From the NCBI RefSeq assembly GCF_036324505.1, contig NC_086356.1, positions 11,284,744-11,348,743 on the forward strand: DNA of 64,000 nt, written 5' to 3'. Below are positions 26,290 to 38,759 of the stretch, piece by piece. Within the stretch, counting starts at the first letter, position 1, and every line of letters starts with the position of its first letter. Both the position numbers and the translations under genes were made by a program. Source of the DNA: Eleginops maclovinus. Its lineage: Eukaryota; Chordata; Actinopteri; Perciformes; Eleginopidae. The notes below the pieces were generated by a model. The model saw only the letters and a list, made by a program, of their open reading frames with translations. It ran no database searches and had not been told where the DNA came from.

Positions 26290-28100
26290 AGGGTAGCATG
26301 TAGAGTGTCTGAGACAGCAGAAAAGTTTGCCATTAGACACGTACTCTACAGTGTGAAGTTAATGTCGTCATTGCAACACAAGTGCTAAGTTTAGCTAAAG
26401 ATTACACCGCATATATGTTAGTGATTAGGGAAGTTTAATTGCACATAAATGTACTGTAGCATGAAATGTGCAAAATTAATAAAGCCATTGAAAATTATGT
26501 GTTTAGCACAGCACATTACTGCCCCAGAGAATGAGTAAAATGACTCAAACGCTGTCAATGGAGAACTACTCTGCCACCTGGCAAGACGCTGTGTGGGAGA
26601 GTGATAATGAAAGTTCTAGGAAATGAACCCTCATGTGTTTTTGGACACAACGTTCATTTTCAGTGGTACAATTTGTGAATCAAGCTTTCATCCTTTTTTA
26701 ATTGAATCTTATCACAGACTCCAGTAAAGGGCAACATAAAAGTATTCTGATTTACTTTTGTGGGTTTGGCAGTTTGTATTAATTTCAAACCTTCTTCACA
26801 TTCAACCTGTGTACACTCAATATGACTGTATTTATATAAAACAAAAACGACAGCAATGAATAAAATAGAGCTGAGCTGCTGGTGGAGCATTGTAGAAAGA
26901 CAAGTCTCACTTGGTATAAATACTCAAGGCCCATAGATAAAGGAACAGATAGGAGATGGGATTCTTAACAGGGAACCCGATAACATGACGGGTACTGTGT
27001 TTGTGTGCTAGGCCGAGCCCTCATTGAAACACCAGGGCAGAGGATATTAATGATCATGTAAAAAAATATTAACTGCCACTTCAGAGTGAATATAAGGAAG
27101 ACACCAACCCACATGTTTTGTAGTTAAAATAATTCATCTCAAGATAAATATTCATTGAGCAAGATCCAGAGGTGGGTCTGTATTTTTGAGGGTATTGAAA
27201 ATCATACCATCACGATTTATAAATACCCTAGTATACAGTACCCTAATACATTGATACTGCCCAAGCCTATCCAAATTGTAACATGATGTGGCTGGCTGAT
27301 AAACAAGTGTTGTGACAGTGAACAAGATGACCGGTTCAAAGGAATGAAATAAAGTCTATAAGTCTTTAAGAATGTTAAATATGTATGTGCTGTTTTATGA
27401 TGTAAATATAAAGTCAGTTTGCTCAACAATAGAAAGCTTCATTTAACTTGCACTTTTATACCAAGTCTAACTGAAAATAAAGTGGCCACTCAACATTCAT
27501 TATTAATTTCTCAGTTGTTGGACATGTACAAAAAAAATGGACTCAATTTTCTATTATAGTTAAATAAGGATGTTCTTGGTATCAGTGCAACATGCAAAGA
27601 TACTCTAAATGTACTTAAATATATGATTTCCAAATTTAGGACTCTGGCGACTATGTGTTACAAAGGAGAGAGCAAATCAAGCATTCACCCCTTGCCAACT
27701 TCAGTCAATCCATCAGGGAAACTCAGAAGAGAAGAGGCAATAACTCAAAGTTAGAAGTGAGTTTTAAACAACTGAAGATATTCCGAACTGCAGTGCTTTT
27801 CTCTTGGGTCTCAGCTGGTGCAAGGTAAACCACAGTTATCCCGGAAGAAAGTGTCAGCGCTACTAGGATAGTTACTGTTTAAACTTTTCCACACAATGAT
27901 CTCTCTTCGTTCATATACAGCCGGCTTATTATTTTGGAATTGATGTTTGAAACAAGCATTAAGAAATGCTCTGCCTCAGGGCTCAGCTCACCAACCCAAC
28001 TGATAAGACTCAGTTTAAGAAACTTGCTGCCCCATGATGTGTTTAGTGATTTTTCTTATCAGAAAGTGTCTGGTTTATATTTCAGCACTTGCTTACCTAC
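26290..28100. other. Gene-free stretch with one MITE-like repeat
   Basis: No supported gene. A repeat-like segment at about 27172-27275 is listed separately. The rest is AT-rich. Confidence 0.55.
27172..27275 (-). repeat. Decayed MITE-like dispersed repeat (probable)
   Basis: On the minus strand it begins TAGGCTTGGGCAGTAT and continues with alternating GTATAC, GGTAT and CGTGATGG motifs, ending in an AATACCC/GGGTATT pairing (27190-27196 with 27222-27228). This resembles the abundant fish repeats that open with a 'taggcttgggcggtat' motif. The assignment is from memory of repeat style. No target duplication is visible. Confidence 0.35.
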
Positions 28101-28104
28101 CACA

Positions 28105-28430
28105 TAGTCACCCTTCTAAGCCCAAAGGGTTAGCCACAAAGGATCTCCAACCTGTCTGCTTCAGGGCTTTCAGTTCTCCTTCCACAGTTCGCCCCCAGGT
28201 TTCCTTTGGTCTCCCTCGCTTGCACCTTCCGTGTCAGTTGAGGCCGGTTCTGTAATGTCATCCTTTTTTTTTGCATAATGTGTCAAATCCATCTGTGCAG
28301 TCTTCTTATGATGATGGTGTGTATTGTGACTTGATCAGACAGAGTGGGTAGTTGTTGGTTGGAGATAGTGTTAGTCCAGTAAATACGCAGGAGTTTTCTA
28401 AGGCTCCTGATGTTGACAACTTGGAGAGAT
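28105..28430 (-). pseudogene. RTE-like non-LTR retrotransposon, C-terminal reverse-transcriptase remnant
   Basis: The minus strand from about 28418 encodes RSLRKLLRIYWTNTISNQQ, which fits the conserved LR.IL.I.WP..ISN block downstream of the RT domain in RTE-type endonuclease/reverse transcriptase proteins. The block RRLHRWI follows, where the family has a K.RWIGH.LRK motif. After a frame change comes KRGRPKETWGRTVEGELK, the family's KRGRPK.TWRR..E.EL block, and the frame stops at TGA (plus 28108-28110). Stops and frame changes between the blocks show it is dead. Only this C-terminal end is recognisable, as expected for 5' truncation. The RTE assignment is established from the motif order, the subclade is not. 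Confidence 0.7.
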
Positions 28431-30260
28431 CACTCACAGACATTCTCCGGCATTTTTAGCTCTACCGCAGTGTTGAAAGAGTTCAAGTGCAGTCTATGCT
28501 GAGTTCTGATGCTGTACTGAGGAAACTTCTGCACATCGCTTAGCATTCTCAAGATGTTTCTGGTCACGCTGAGTTCGCTTTTGATGTCACTGCCGGCCCT
28601 TTATTTTTGCTAACCATACATATCTTTATTAGGACTGTGTTTTAACTGTTCAAGATCAGTGCTTCTGTTCTTTTCAGGCCAGTTTCAGTCTATAGTTATT
28701 GTGGAAAGGTGCCGAGATGGCATCTCATTTATTTATATTTTCTTGTTTCTGTACGCAACTAATAAACTGTGAGTGTTCACTGATGTTGTGTCATGTAAAG
28801 AATAGCAGTTTATTGAGCATGTTAAACACATCGTGCATACTCAAACACAATGATGAACACAATCTGTTGACTAAAGTGATAAACCTTGAATTGTTTTACA
28901 TCTTTCTAAACCTGCAGTCCCTTTGCAATTTTCTTTTAAAACTCAATTTTTGAAAGGCCAAGAGTCTTACATATAGAGAGTCAAATTGTTCAATGTGCAG
29001 AAATTGCCAGGGAAACTGGGAAATACTTGGATGAAATGTTTGCCCAGGCTGGAACTGAGTATTTCATGTCCCCAGCCTTATCTCGCAGTTCCAATTCTGC
29101 ACACGTAAGACGACAAAGGCAGTACTTGCAAAGTTTGTGAAACTGTATGGAAAGGAGGGGGTGTTTGCCTTCCCACTAAGCAGGTAACACAAAGGCTTTG
29201 AGGGATTTAGATACACAGTGTGGAAGATTAGGAATAAAGATAAAACACCCGTGTGATATGAAAATTGGATAAGAGAGCAATGACATGTGAATAATTCTTA
29301 GTTTAGTTTAGTCATTTTACTGCAAATACATAACACTGTATTTAACCGTCACGAACATGAGGTCAGGGATACCATAATCATTGTTGAATCATCTTTGTTA
29401 AATTTAAATTTGTGATTAAATTTCTTTCTCTACAAACAATTCAGTAAGTTAAAAGCTTGCCATATATTTGAGGCCTAGATCTTTCTAGTTATCATTTATT
29501 TTGTCCCACGGCCCCCTCCTCTATCATCTTCAATGCCCTGGATTGGTTAAATGCCAGGTCTGACTGAGCGTCTTCTTATGAAAGACTTCCAGAAGATGGA
29601 GAATTATCCATCAGTCATGTTACGCACATTATATGTGGTGAATTGAAATGATGTGTCTCATATGTGCCTATTCAACATTCACAGTTTCAATCTTTTGATG
29701 CTGACAGTGTTGGCATCCTTGAGTGTTACCTTGCAAAATGGAAATGCCTCTGCAATTTTCTCTTTTCAAAACTGCAAAAGCACAAATTCATGGATAGCCA
29801 AATGGTTTTAGTTCCCAGTGTAATTTATGCTTGTTAGTGTTATAAATTGTATGCAGTGCCCGAGGAACATCACAGGGGAAATAAAGGTGTTTACTTCAAG
29901 TAAGGATCCAAATTAGCTTTGAAGAAAAAATGTATGGACTTAATAAATCCCAAGTAAGACAGGTCACACATTTTTGATTTCTTTGCATGATAGTTCCAAT
30001 GTTCTAGCAGACGTGTTGGCTCCATTATTGTTGAGACAAAGCATTGAACATATATCTTACTTCCCAGTCAATCACATACAATCCTTCTTAAAGGATTTAA
30101 CTAAAAGGAAACCTACAATTTGAGAGCTCAATAAACAGTAAAAGGTAATTGCATTTGGTTGCATTCATAAGCATAGCGTATTTTTTTTCTTTCTCTTTGA
30201 CAATCACAGCATGAATACTGATAGGTAATTACATGTTATCACGCCAGACAAATCTAGACA
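28431..30260. other. Gene-free stretch, possibly more decayed LINE at its left end
   Basis: The first 150 bases may be further decayed sequence of the RTE-like element, since a minus-strand frame continues with loose resemblance. I cannot support it by motif. The rest holds nothing recognised. Confidence 0.45.
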
Positions 30261-30261
30261 G

Positions 30262-30488
30262 GGTCATTTGGGCATAAACTGCACATATATAGTGCTTTTG
30301 CAGTGTAAGCTTTGAAGTCACAAACACATACATATCTCGGGGAAGAGGCTGCTACCTTGTCATCAAAAGCTAGAAACATTCCCAGAATCGTGTCCAAGGA
30401 TAGTTTGACATGTATACTGAAGGAGTCAGGGATCAAACCACCAACCTTTCCATGAGTGGATGACCACTATTCCTCCTGAGCTACAGCC
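30262..30488 (-). mobile_element. tRNA-derived SINE (teleost type)
   Basis: On the minus strand a tRNA-like head carries a perfect Pol III A box, TAGCTCAGGAGG (plus 30472-30483), and a B box, GGTTTGATCCC (plus 30429-30439), with one mismatch to GGTTCGANNCC. The spacing is right for a tRNA-type promoter. The body that follows matches a common fish repeat, with CAGTATACATGTC, CCTTGGACA and the terminal block ACTGCAAAAGCACTATATATGTGCAGTTTATGCCC-like sequence, here read in pieces. The acceptor stem does not pair as in a functional tRNA, so it is a SINE and not a tRNA gene. It is moderately diverged. Confidence 0.7.
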
Positions 30489-30489
30489 A

Positions 30490-32210
30490 TTAGCTATGAG
30501 ACATAAAGTGGAGGTCAGATGTAATAACACACCCATAAGGTTTCGTGACTCAAACTTGCACAGTTATGATGCTCCTGCTTCCATGGTTCGTTCCACCAAC
30601 TGTAGGTGTACCAAAGGTGCCATGCTGAGACGCACAAAGACTCTCAAATAGCCATTTAGTGTCACCGTTGAGAAATATCTTAAATATATAAATGGTAATA
30701 AGACAGAGATCACACACATTCTAATCATGTATCGCTGCTTGTGTTAAACTGAATAGTAAACCTCTTAACCAGCCTAATCCTGCATGGCATTATTTCTGAT
30801 GGGATATAATTGTGCTATCTCACTTGGAGATCATTTTGAGTTCATCCCTCACACACTGTTTACCCTCCAACATCACTGCTGGCTATCTGTGCGACTGCAC
30901 AGTCAGGTTTATCCAACCAGTCAAATTAATCCTCAGGAAGCATTTGAATGTACCGTATCACGACTGGTTTTGGCACATGCACATAAGAGAAATGTCATTC
31001 AGAGGGAAATAACAGGCTCTCGTTGGCAATAATTTAGAGAACCAAGATACATTGGCTACCCACATGGTTTTGCATTCATTTTACAAAGTGCAAACCCTAT
31101 CCATATGTTGTAAATCATTGTGAACACCTAACACAAAATATTTGCGCTTATAATACTGTTTATAGCCTGATTCACATTCAATAACTGTAACGTGATTCGA
31201 CTTACCCTTGAGTCAGTCTTACATCCTCGTGCTGGTTTGACATAACAGCTAACACAACCTTTCTTTCACCATATCAAATGGCTGCATCCCAATCTCCACC
31301 ATTGTAACGACAAGCTATGTTGTTCCTTTAAGGTGTGCCACAGTTGGAGGCTTAGCTAGAGCACATTTTCAATTGTAATTGTCGTCTCCTAATACAGCTA
31401 TTTCAGTGAGATTATTTTCTTCTACAGACTTTGTAAATGTTATTGATTATTTGCTAGTTTTCTGGCCCCTGATGTATTCTGTTATAAATTGCCTAATCCA
31501 ATCCTCATACGTCTTGAGAGCATTTTCATTTCAGTCATACTGCTTTCCTAATCTTCCTTTACCCCTGTAATATCTAAACGGTACACCGACATGTACAAAA
31601 TACATATTTTCAACTTCTTTTTTAATGTTGACCAACTCACAGCATGTTTTATTTCCAGCAAACTGACCTACATCTAATTTTTGCCCAAAGGCGCCCCAGT
31701 GGGTTAATCTAACCATCATCTGATTGCACAAGGTTACTCCCCGACAGAGCAGAGGCCCAAACATCCAATGGGCTTGAAATGTTTCATTAAATGTTCTTTT
31801 TTTACTTTGCTGATCTGATCAAAATGGTAAACCTGGGAAATCATTAAGAAAGTCTAATGGATGTTTAAGGCATAGACTGGGGGAATGGTGAAATGTCAGT
31901 TTAGATACAAAAAAAAAAGAAACACTAAGCTGAAGCATTTATTTCAATATATATGTATTCAAGACCTGAATTAGATGGCATCGGGACTTTGAGATGGCAT
32001 GGTAGGCCAACAATTCAAAGAAATGGGTTGATGTTCTTTTAGGCTTAAGGTGAGATTTAAAATGCATTGTATTTAAACAATCTTACCATCAGAGAATTAT
32101 CAGCTGACTGCTTTGTTTTTAAGACCTGCAACGTTCCTGCTTTGATTCACTTTCCCAACTCTCATAATGTCCTTGCTTGAAAACACAATATATGCTACCT
32201 GCCCAAAACC
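30490..32210. other. Gene-free stretch, nothing recognised
   Basis: AT-rich sequence without supported exons or repeats. Overlapping short frames near 30784-31032 have no family resemblance. Confidence 0.55.
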
Positions 32211-32213
32211 AAA

Positions 32214-32503
32214 CCTTGACTAACAAAGCTGATGACTCAGTACGCCGTTATGCATTCAAGAGCCAGAGACCAGATGTTTCGCCCTGATATATTATGGCAT
32301 ACAAAATACTTGCCAAATCCATCTGTAACTGGGTCTTTGTGTCACCTTTTTCTTTTCACCAGTGTCAATGCTTTAGTCCAGGGTTTTTCAAAGTCTATGA
32401 ATGTGGTCCTCAAAGCTTGAAAAAAATGCAAAAAACCTTGGCTAATAAAGCAGATGACTCAGTACACAGTTATGCATATTAGAGCTAAAGACCTGATATT
32501 TTC
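32214..32503. repeat. Direct repeat pair flanking a dispersed-repeat copy (copy A)
   Basis: Two 68-base units at 32214-32281 and 32436-32503 are about 80% identical. Each contains GATGACTCAGTAC, with a consensus AP-1 site TGACTCA, followed by GTTATGCAT, a POU/octamer-like core. Between them lies a roughly 140-base segment (32287-32430) that recurs at 34715-34855. The arrangement resembles a transposable element with subterminal direct repeats, but I do not recognise the family. Confidence 0.6.
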
Positions 32504-32843
32504 AGTGAGATTCGGTGAGTAGCAGGATTGATAGAACTAAAACATTCCATTTAAATTCAGGTTGTAAGAAACAAATTTGACTCCACTTTTTTGCCATATC
32601 ATGTTATTTACAAGGTTGTCATTGTTGTCTTTATTGCTTGTTTTTCGCCAAGCCAAAGAAGAGAAGCAAAAGTGTTTTTTCAATTCCTAAATTACATTTT
32701 AGTATTTAAAGAATTGAATGAAATGGCCAGTATTAGTTGTTTGGGTGAACATTAGGAAGTTGAAGCCAGTCCAAATATTTGAGCAACTTGGTGAGGATTT
32801 GCATTTTTATTTATTGCATCATTCAATATATGGTAACAAAAGA

Positions 32844-32882
32844 GTGTGTGCGTGTGCGTGTGTGCATGTGCCCGTGTGTGTG
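32844..32882. repeat. GT/GC-alternating microsatellite
   Basis: Imperfect (GT)n with CG and CATG interruptions over about 39 bases. Confidence 0.8.
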
Positions 32883-33656
32883 ACCTCACTTCAATGAGAA
32901 GTGAGCGGAGCACATTCCCAGGCACTTTGTTAATGACAATGACTTTCTTGTCACATTTTTCAGACTACCGAGGCCTTAGCTTACTGATGCTTGTTTTATC
33001 TAATTACATTTATCAAACAACAAAAGGCCAGAGTAGGCAGAGGAGATCCACACTAATTACATTAGAGCAAGAGGAAGCTTGGCACATGTGATGAAGTCAT
33101 TTGGCTACTTGGGGCCCTACCCTCACTGTGCTCAATAACTTCAAGCCCATCCCAGTTGTTTATGAGATTGAGCTGTCATCCAGACATCACTCACCTTAGA
33201 TGCTGTTTTGCTCCCTACGTTACAGACCCTTACCAACACAAGTAAAATCAGTAGGGTGTTATTGATTGAGTCAATCTAATTAGACAAACATCAGGTAAAG
33301 AATGGTCAACGAACAAAGACCTCATCGAGGCCATACTCGTCTTTGAATTGACAATAAACTGGTTTTCATTAAACTACAAAATTATACTTTTCTCCTATGG
33401 TATTTAAATAGACTTACAATATTGTCATCATCATGCAAATTTCTGTTCCTGCCTTCCTGTTTATATTCTGCACTATATTTCCCTCCCGATGTTAGGCACG
33501 ATGAGCTGCAGGAGTGCCAGGCAGCTCAAACAGGTCCCAGAAAGCGAATCCAGCGTCTCTTTGTGGCAGTCAGGATTTTCCCCAGAAGACAGAGTGTCGC
33601 TCTTACTACTGTACAAGCTTTCAACACAGCTCAGAATCTTCTGTTGACACAAAGGG

Positions 33657-33702
33657 GTGTTTGTGTGCGAGAGTGTGTGTGTGTTTGTCTGTGTCTGTGT
33701 TT
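33657..33702. repeat. Imperfect (GT)n microsatellite
   Basis: GT-rich tract with GAGA and CTGT interruptions. The Val/Cys-rich reading frames across it (33514-34034) are artefacts of the dinucleotide repeat. Confidence 0.8.
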
Positions 33703-34714
33703 GCTTAGGGGGTACAGACAGGAACTTAGGAGTTTGCAGCTGTCACAATGAGGTGTCAATATTTATGACACGTTGTTTGCTATCTGGTACGTGTGAACTC
33801 TTTCTGCTTCAGACATCTGCTTCAGATATTTGCACATTCAAACGCTGCATTATGAATAGAGACAAGAAAGCCAGTAAAAACAAATTAATTATTGACAGTT
33901 ATTTGTTTAATTTCAGCGTGTACTGTACAGGTCAACAACTACTCTTTTTATTTGAATTAAATACATGGAAGGTTCTAGGTATTGTGCGTCCTATTTTAGG
34001 AAGGTCCTTTTATACCCTACTATATACACATTAACACCTAAAAACTTCCCAGTACAGCCACAGTTGGATCTGTTTGCCACTTGAACAGTTTGAGATTAAG
34101 AGGTTCACCAACTGATATTTTCCACGGGGTTTGGGGATTGAAGAAAGACCTTCAAGTGGCAAGCTGCCCTTGCAATAAGCAAAGGTCAAAGAATTACGGC
34201 TTCATTTTTTTTTTGTTGACGTAGATATTTAACGGTGTGGTTGAATATGATGACTCGATGCTCCTATAAAACTTTACAGCTGCAGGTTTATTAATGGCAG
34301 GGGTCAAGTCCCCTTTTCCATCCCCAATGAAATACCTCTACGCTCAATTGACAAGCCCTTCATCCACAGGGTTAGAACAGCACATTGCAAAGCATATGGC
34401 TCGTTTTGTAGTTGAACAGACCATGAGGGAGACGGCTTTGCCTTGATGCCTCACTAAAGCGTGTGTTGTTTCCCCTCAGCATCCCTCAACACTGCACGGT
34501 ACTCCATGTAGACCAGGACAATTTTCTGGCAGTCAGTTGGGCAAGTTTCATGTACTGTGGTGCACACAGATACTTCTTTCCAGGACCCTCTTCAATCAGA
34601 TTCCCTCCACCAGCGCTCATAAATTAAATCCAAAACTTAAAATGTGCCAAAGGCTTGTATCTCATAATGTAAAACTATGCCAATACAAGTTGTCTTGCCA
34701 TTTATTTGATTTGT

Positions 34715-34855
34715 GCATGTTTTCAATATGGCACACAAATCCTTGCCCAACCCCATCTGCAATTGGTTCTTTGTGTCCCCTTTTTCAAGGCCTAATGCCG
34801 ACACCGAGCAGGCTTTGGTCTAGGGATTTTCAAAGTCTGTGAATGCGGGCCTCGT
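34715..34855. repeat. Dispersed repeat, copy B of the 32.3-kb element
   Basis: This stretch aligns with 32287-32430 in the same orientation. Shared blocks include GGTCTTTGTGTC versus GGTTCTTTGTGTC and TTTTCAAAGTCT.TGAATG followed by GG.CCTC. Identity is roughly 75% by eye, with a copy-specific insertion in the middle. A CAGGG-type start followed by TTTTTCAAAG resembles some hAT termini, but no matching inverted end was found. Confidence 0.55.
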
Positions 34856-34869
34856 GTCAGACAAAGCTC

Positions 34870-37800
34870 GGAAAAACAGCTAAATTCACCAAAATTATTT
34901 TCTGAACCATACACACATTTAAGTATATTATATGTAATCTTCTTTAAACTAATGTTATAAATGATTTGATCTTTTTTTACTTTCACTTAGCCTCCCCTTG
35001 GGAGTCCTGGCTCCCTATTTGAAACCCTTTCTTTGGTCAATTGGAAAGAGTTTACTTATCTTTCCAAACTTTCTTTTAATATACTTCTGTGCAGCCTTTC
35101 TTTTGTAATCCTACAGCGTTTTCTTTATCTTGTTAAAAGTACACAACTCTGAACTTACAGAATCCAGTCTCACTGACCCGCTGTCCCTCTGTGATGTATT
35201 TCATTAGAGATCCAAGAACTCAATCCTCCGAACAATATTGCTCTTTTTCTTTCTATTTCATTTAAAGTGATTTCAGCCTCACATTCACTAACGGTGCAGT
35301 TCTTCGTCACTGTCCACACTTCACATTTTTCATCTCAAATGGCAGCACTGCTGATTGCCTTCATGCTGTGATTTGTAATGAGACACAGGTGTACGTGGTG
35401 TTTTGTAAATCTAGGAATATAAACAAGTAGAGATAGAGGATTGTGTTTGTGTCTTTCAACATATTCGGGGCTAGCACTCCAATATTGTGCTAAACTCCTG
35501 CCAGGCCCAGGCATTGGCAAGCTTGGTTTTAGCTCGGGGCTATTAAAATATCATCACCGCTTAAATTAGCACTTGATTTGCTAAAACCATATATTTCACA
35601 ATGGAGGAGCCAGGACTGTCTGCAAACAAACACATACAGTGTTTTAACAAATGAAAGAGCATGGCATGAAATTAAGTGTCCAAATGATTAAACGAATGGG
35701 AAGTGTCCTGAGTGTAATATGCTTCAGAAATTTGCCCAGAGCGAAGGAATGCACAGTGCTGTGAAGAATGATGAGTGGGTGCACACATGAAAAAGGCAGA
35801 GAAGCAAAATGTAATCTTAAAAGGAATGAAGAAAAACATGCAGATACAGAAGGAGAAAAAGAATGCTAAGGACAGTAAGAGTTGCTGTCAAGTGGAAAAT
35901 GGAAAAGTGGGAGGCATGAGATTTCTTCACTGCTGGCAATAATAATGCATATTTTGCGAAAGTGGAGAGCCTCAGCCCAGTCCACACTATGCCACTGAGC
36001 CCATCAGACAGCCTTTGGCCACATCCTAATCACTGCTTAATTATTTAGAGTGAACAACTGCTCTCAAGGCTGCTTTGTTTTCTTTTCCATTGTAATCCTA
36101 TGGCATATGTTTATTTTCTTCTTCTGTCGGGAGCAAAAAACTAAACAAACAAAGCCCACAGTTTGGTTTAAATTGCCAAAAGCAATAACAGGAGGGAGGA
36201 ATCCCCATAGTGGGCACTTACAAAAGTTTAATACTTCCTTAACTTGTTTGACTATTAATTGGAGATTCACACTATGCAGGCAAGTGAATGGTTAACAATT
36301 GTTGGTTTTGACAATAGGTAATCAAACAAGCTTTATAATAAATACTGCCAAATACCTGCTGTAATTTCACTGATTAGAGACAGAGGTCTTGCATGCTTCA
36401 AAGTCTTTACCTACAGAGTGCAGTGCAGCAGCTGTTTCCTGTCATCTGCAGTTTGTTGTTATATTATCCTTAAATACTCCTCACTTCGCTCTTAATAATG
36501 TTTCTGTGCTGTCCAAAATTGCCATGCTATAAGGCACTAGTCTTACAATGCACCAAAGTTACAATTATTGCTTTTCTTCTCTTTTGTGACGGGCATAACA
36601 TAAGTGGAGCTTGAATCATGTTTGTAATGGCCTTGGAATAATAACAAAAACAACAATTTTTGCAACAATTCAGAAAACGTTGTATTCGTCTGATTTATAC
36701 TCATACTCATTTATTTACGTAAATTGTATTACAGAAATAAAACAAGGTTCACATTTTATAACTTGATGGAGTTTTAAAAGAAATATAGAATTAGAAAAAT
36801 GTCTAAATATATAATACCATTTATAAGACTTCCTTCTTTTATATGTGGACTCAAACTCTTTTTGTTGAAACACATTTGTCCAGTCAGCATATTCAGCAGT
36901 AGTTTGACCAAGGAAAAGGTTTTTACATTTCACCTTTAGTTTGCTACTGAAAAACGATTTTTTTTTTAATGAAACCTCTTTTATAAACTGCTTTGCAATG
37001 TGTTGATTTTATATTTTCAATGGAACCAAGTACATAGAAAATGGACTCGCAATTTATCCTTTGTATTCATATTGCATCTTGCAATCAACCTTCTAAGCTG
37101 AGGATACCAAACAAAGGGGATTTGAGGATACAGCCAAACAGTACTTTGATGTTGAAGTGTTACTGAAGTCTAACAAGGAGGCAACATTCCACAAGTCAAG
37201 TGCTCTCTGTTAAGAATTCTGCAACAGCAACACAAAGCAGATAGTTGAATCTCACCCAATACTCAAGAATGAAAAAAAAAAAAAGCTCAGCTAAACTATG
37301 TTATTTGATGTGCACCCTCTGCCCACACAGTCCTTCGCATTAGTGCCAGATGGGCAATTAGAAATATGGTGACTGCATGCTGAGCAGCCACCCACATACT
37401 GACTGCAACATTGCCACATGTGGTGAGATTACCTGTAATACTGCTCATATTATATATCTCATTAATGGTCCTTGTCACTGAGCTTCAAACCTTCTCTGCA
37501 TTGCACTCAACAGCCAATAAGGAAGAACAGCTGACACAGGTTATTTTGTTGCGGCATGTTTTGACATCATAGTCATCGCATGATTATGTATTATGTATTC
37601 TACAAAGATATTACGTGTCCAGTAACTGTTCTTTAACTAAAGCTTATTTCTATTTGGCTTACAGTATGATATACATTGCGTTAAAACCAATTTACAAGAT
37701 TGACAGATCTTCCGCTCCGGCAAGAAATGCATCACCATTATTCCCTCCCCCCTCACCTCTTTTCTGTAGAGACTGTTTCGTTTCAATTGCCCCCAAACTA

Positions 37801-38304
37801 CATCTTTTATGTTGAAGTGACAAAGTCCTTTAAAAGGCGCAATAATTATGACGAGAGCAAAAAAGGAAGTCAGTGACCTTATAGAGTAGAGAAGAGGTCA
37901 TGGTCAATAGAGGGGTCAACCAAACAGATGGGAGAGCTGTTCCCATTCCCAACCAACAGTTACGCAATGTGTTTATTATTGTGACTTTTACAACTGACCT
38001 AACCTCTCCTCAGAAAATTCACTTAACCATTTCCTCAATCCATCCCAGTTGCTTTAGTGCTTTAACCTTACCAAATCTTACGCAGAGTTGAATAAAAAAA
38101 ACATGGTTTATTTTTACGGCACGGACTAATGAGGTTGTCTAACTCACTGGGCTTTCAGATCAGAAAAAACCCACGTTCTAGATCCCATTATTGGATACAT
38201 TCTTCCTCTTATTTTGGGAATAAATACATTGCAAAAATAGCACTATTGCATGCTTAATTGTTTTCACATCAACTTTTTGTTTTCTCATACTCAAGAGATG
38301 CTAC
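34870..38304. other. Gene-free stretch, nothing recognised
   Basis: AT-rich sequence with A/T homopolymer runs and no supported exon or known repeat. Confidence 0.55.
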
Positions 38305-38755
38305 ATTATGAACGATCCAGAACTCTCAGGTCTTCTGCGACAGGTCAACTTTCTGTCCCCAGAATTTGAACTAAACATGGAGAAGCAGCATTCAGTTAAT
38401 ATGCTCCAAATATCTGGAACAAACTCCCAGAACCCTGCAGTTCCGCTGCTACTCTAACTACTTTTAAATCCAGGCTGAAAACATTTCTTTTTGCCGCTGC
38501 TTTTACTTGAACTGTTCTTATCTAACATTTTACTGTGACTTTTATTCTGCTTATAACTTTTATCCATGTTTATTATACCTGTTGTGTTTATTTCATTATC
38601 TTTACTTTTAAAGGAATGTTTTAAATGCCATTTTATAATGTGTTTATGCTGCACTATTTGTAAATGCTCTTAATGTCTTTCATTTTTGTAAAGCACTTTG
38701 AATTGCCTTGTGTTGAAAGGTGCTATATAAATAAACTTGCCCTGCCTTGCCTTGG
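38305..38755 (+). mobile_element. L2-like non-LTR retrotransposon 3' end (5'-truncated)
   Basis: A plus-strand frame encodes the C-terminus of an L2/CR1-type reverse transcriptase, with RSSATGQLSVPR, HGEAAFS, then YAPNIWNKLPE and LTTFKSRLKTFLFAAAF, ending at TGA 38508-38510. Two internal stops (TGA after VPRI, TAA after AAFS) make it a pseudogene. The 3' UTR runs about 245 bases and ends with TGCTATATAAATAAACTTGC followed by CCTTG repeats, a tail well known from fish genomes. 5' truncation is the normal outcome of target-primed reverse transcription. Confidence 0.8.
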
Positions 38756-38759
38756 TTTA

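Larger units (their letters stand above)
32504..34710. other. Gene-free stretch with GT-rich patches
   Basis: No supported gene. GT/GC-alternating microsatellite patches lie at 32844-32882 and 33657-33702. An acceptor-like pyrimidine tract precedes CAG near 34480, without a supported exon. Confidence 0.5.

Noticed and set aside
30421..30490. Possible tRNA gene on the minus strand
   Set aside because: A and B boxes are present, but the acceptor stem does not pair and a long SINE body follows, so it is a tRNA-derived SINE.
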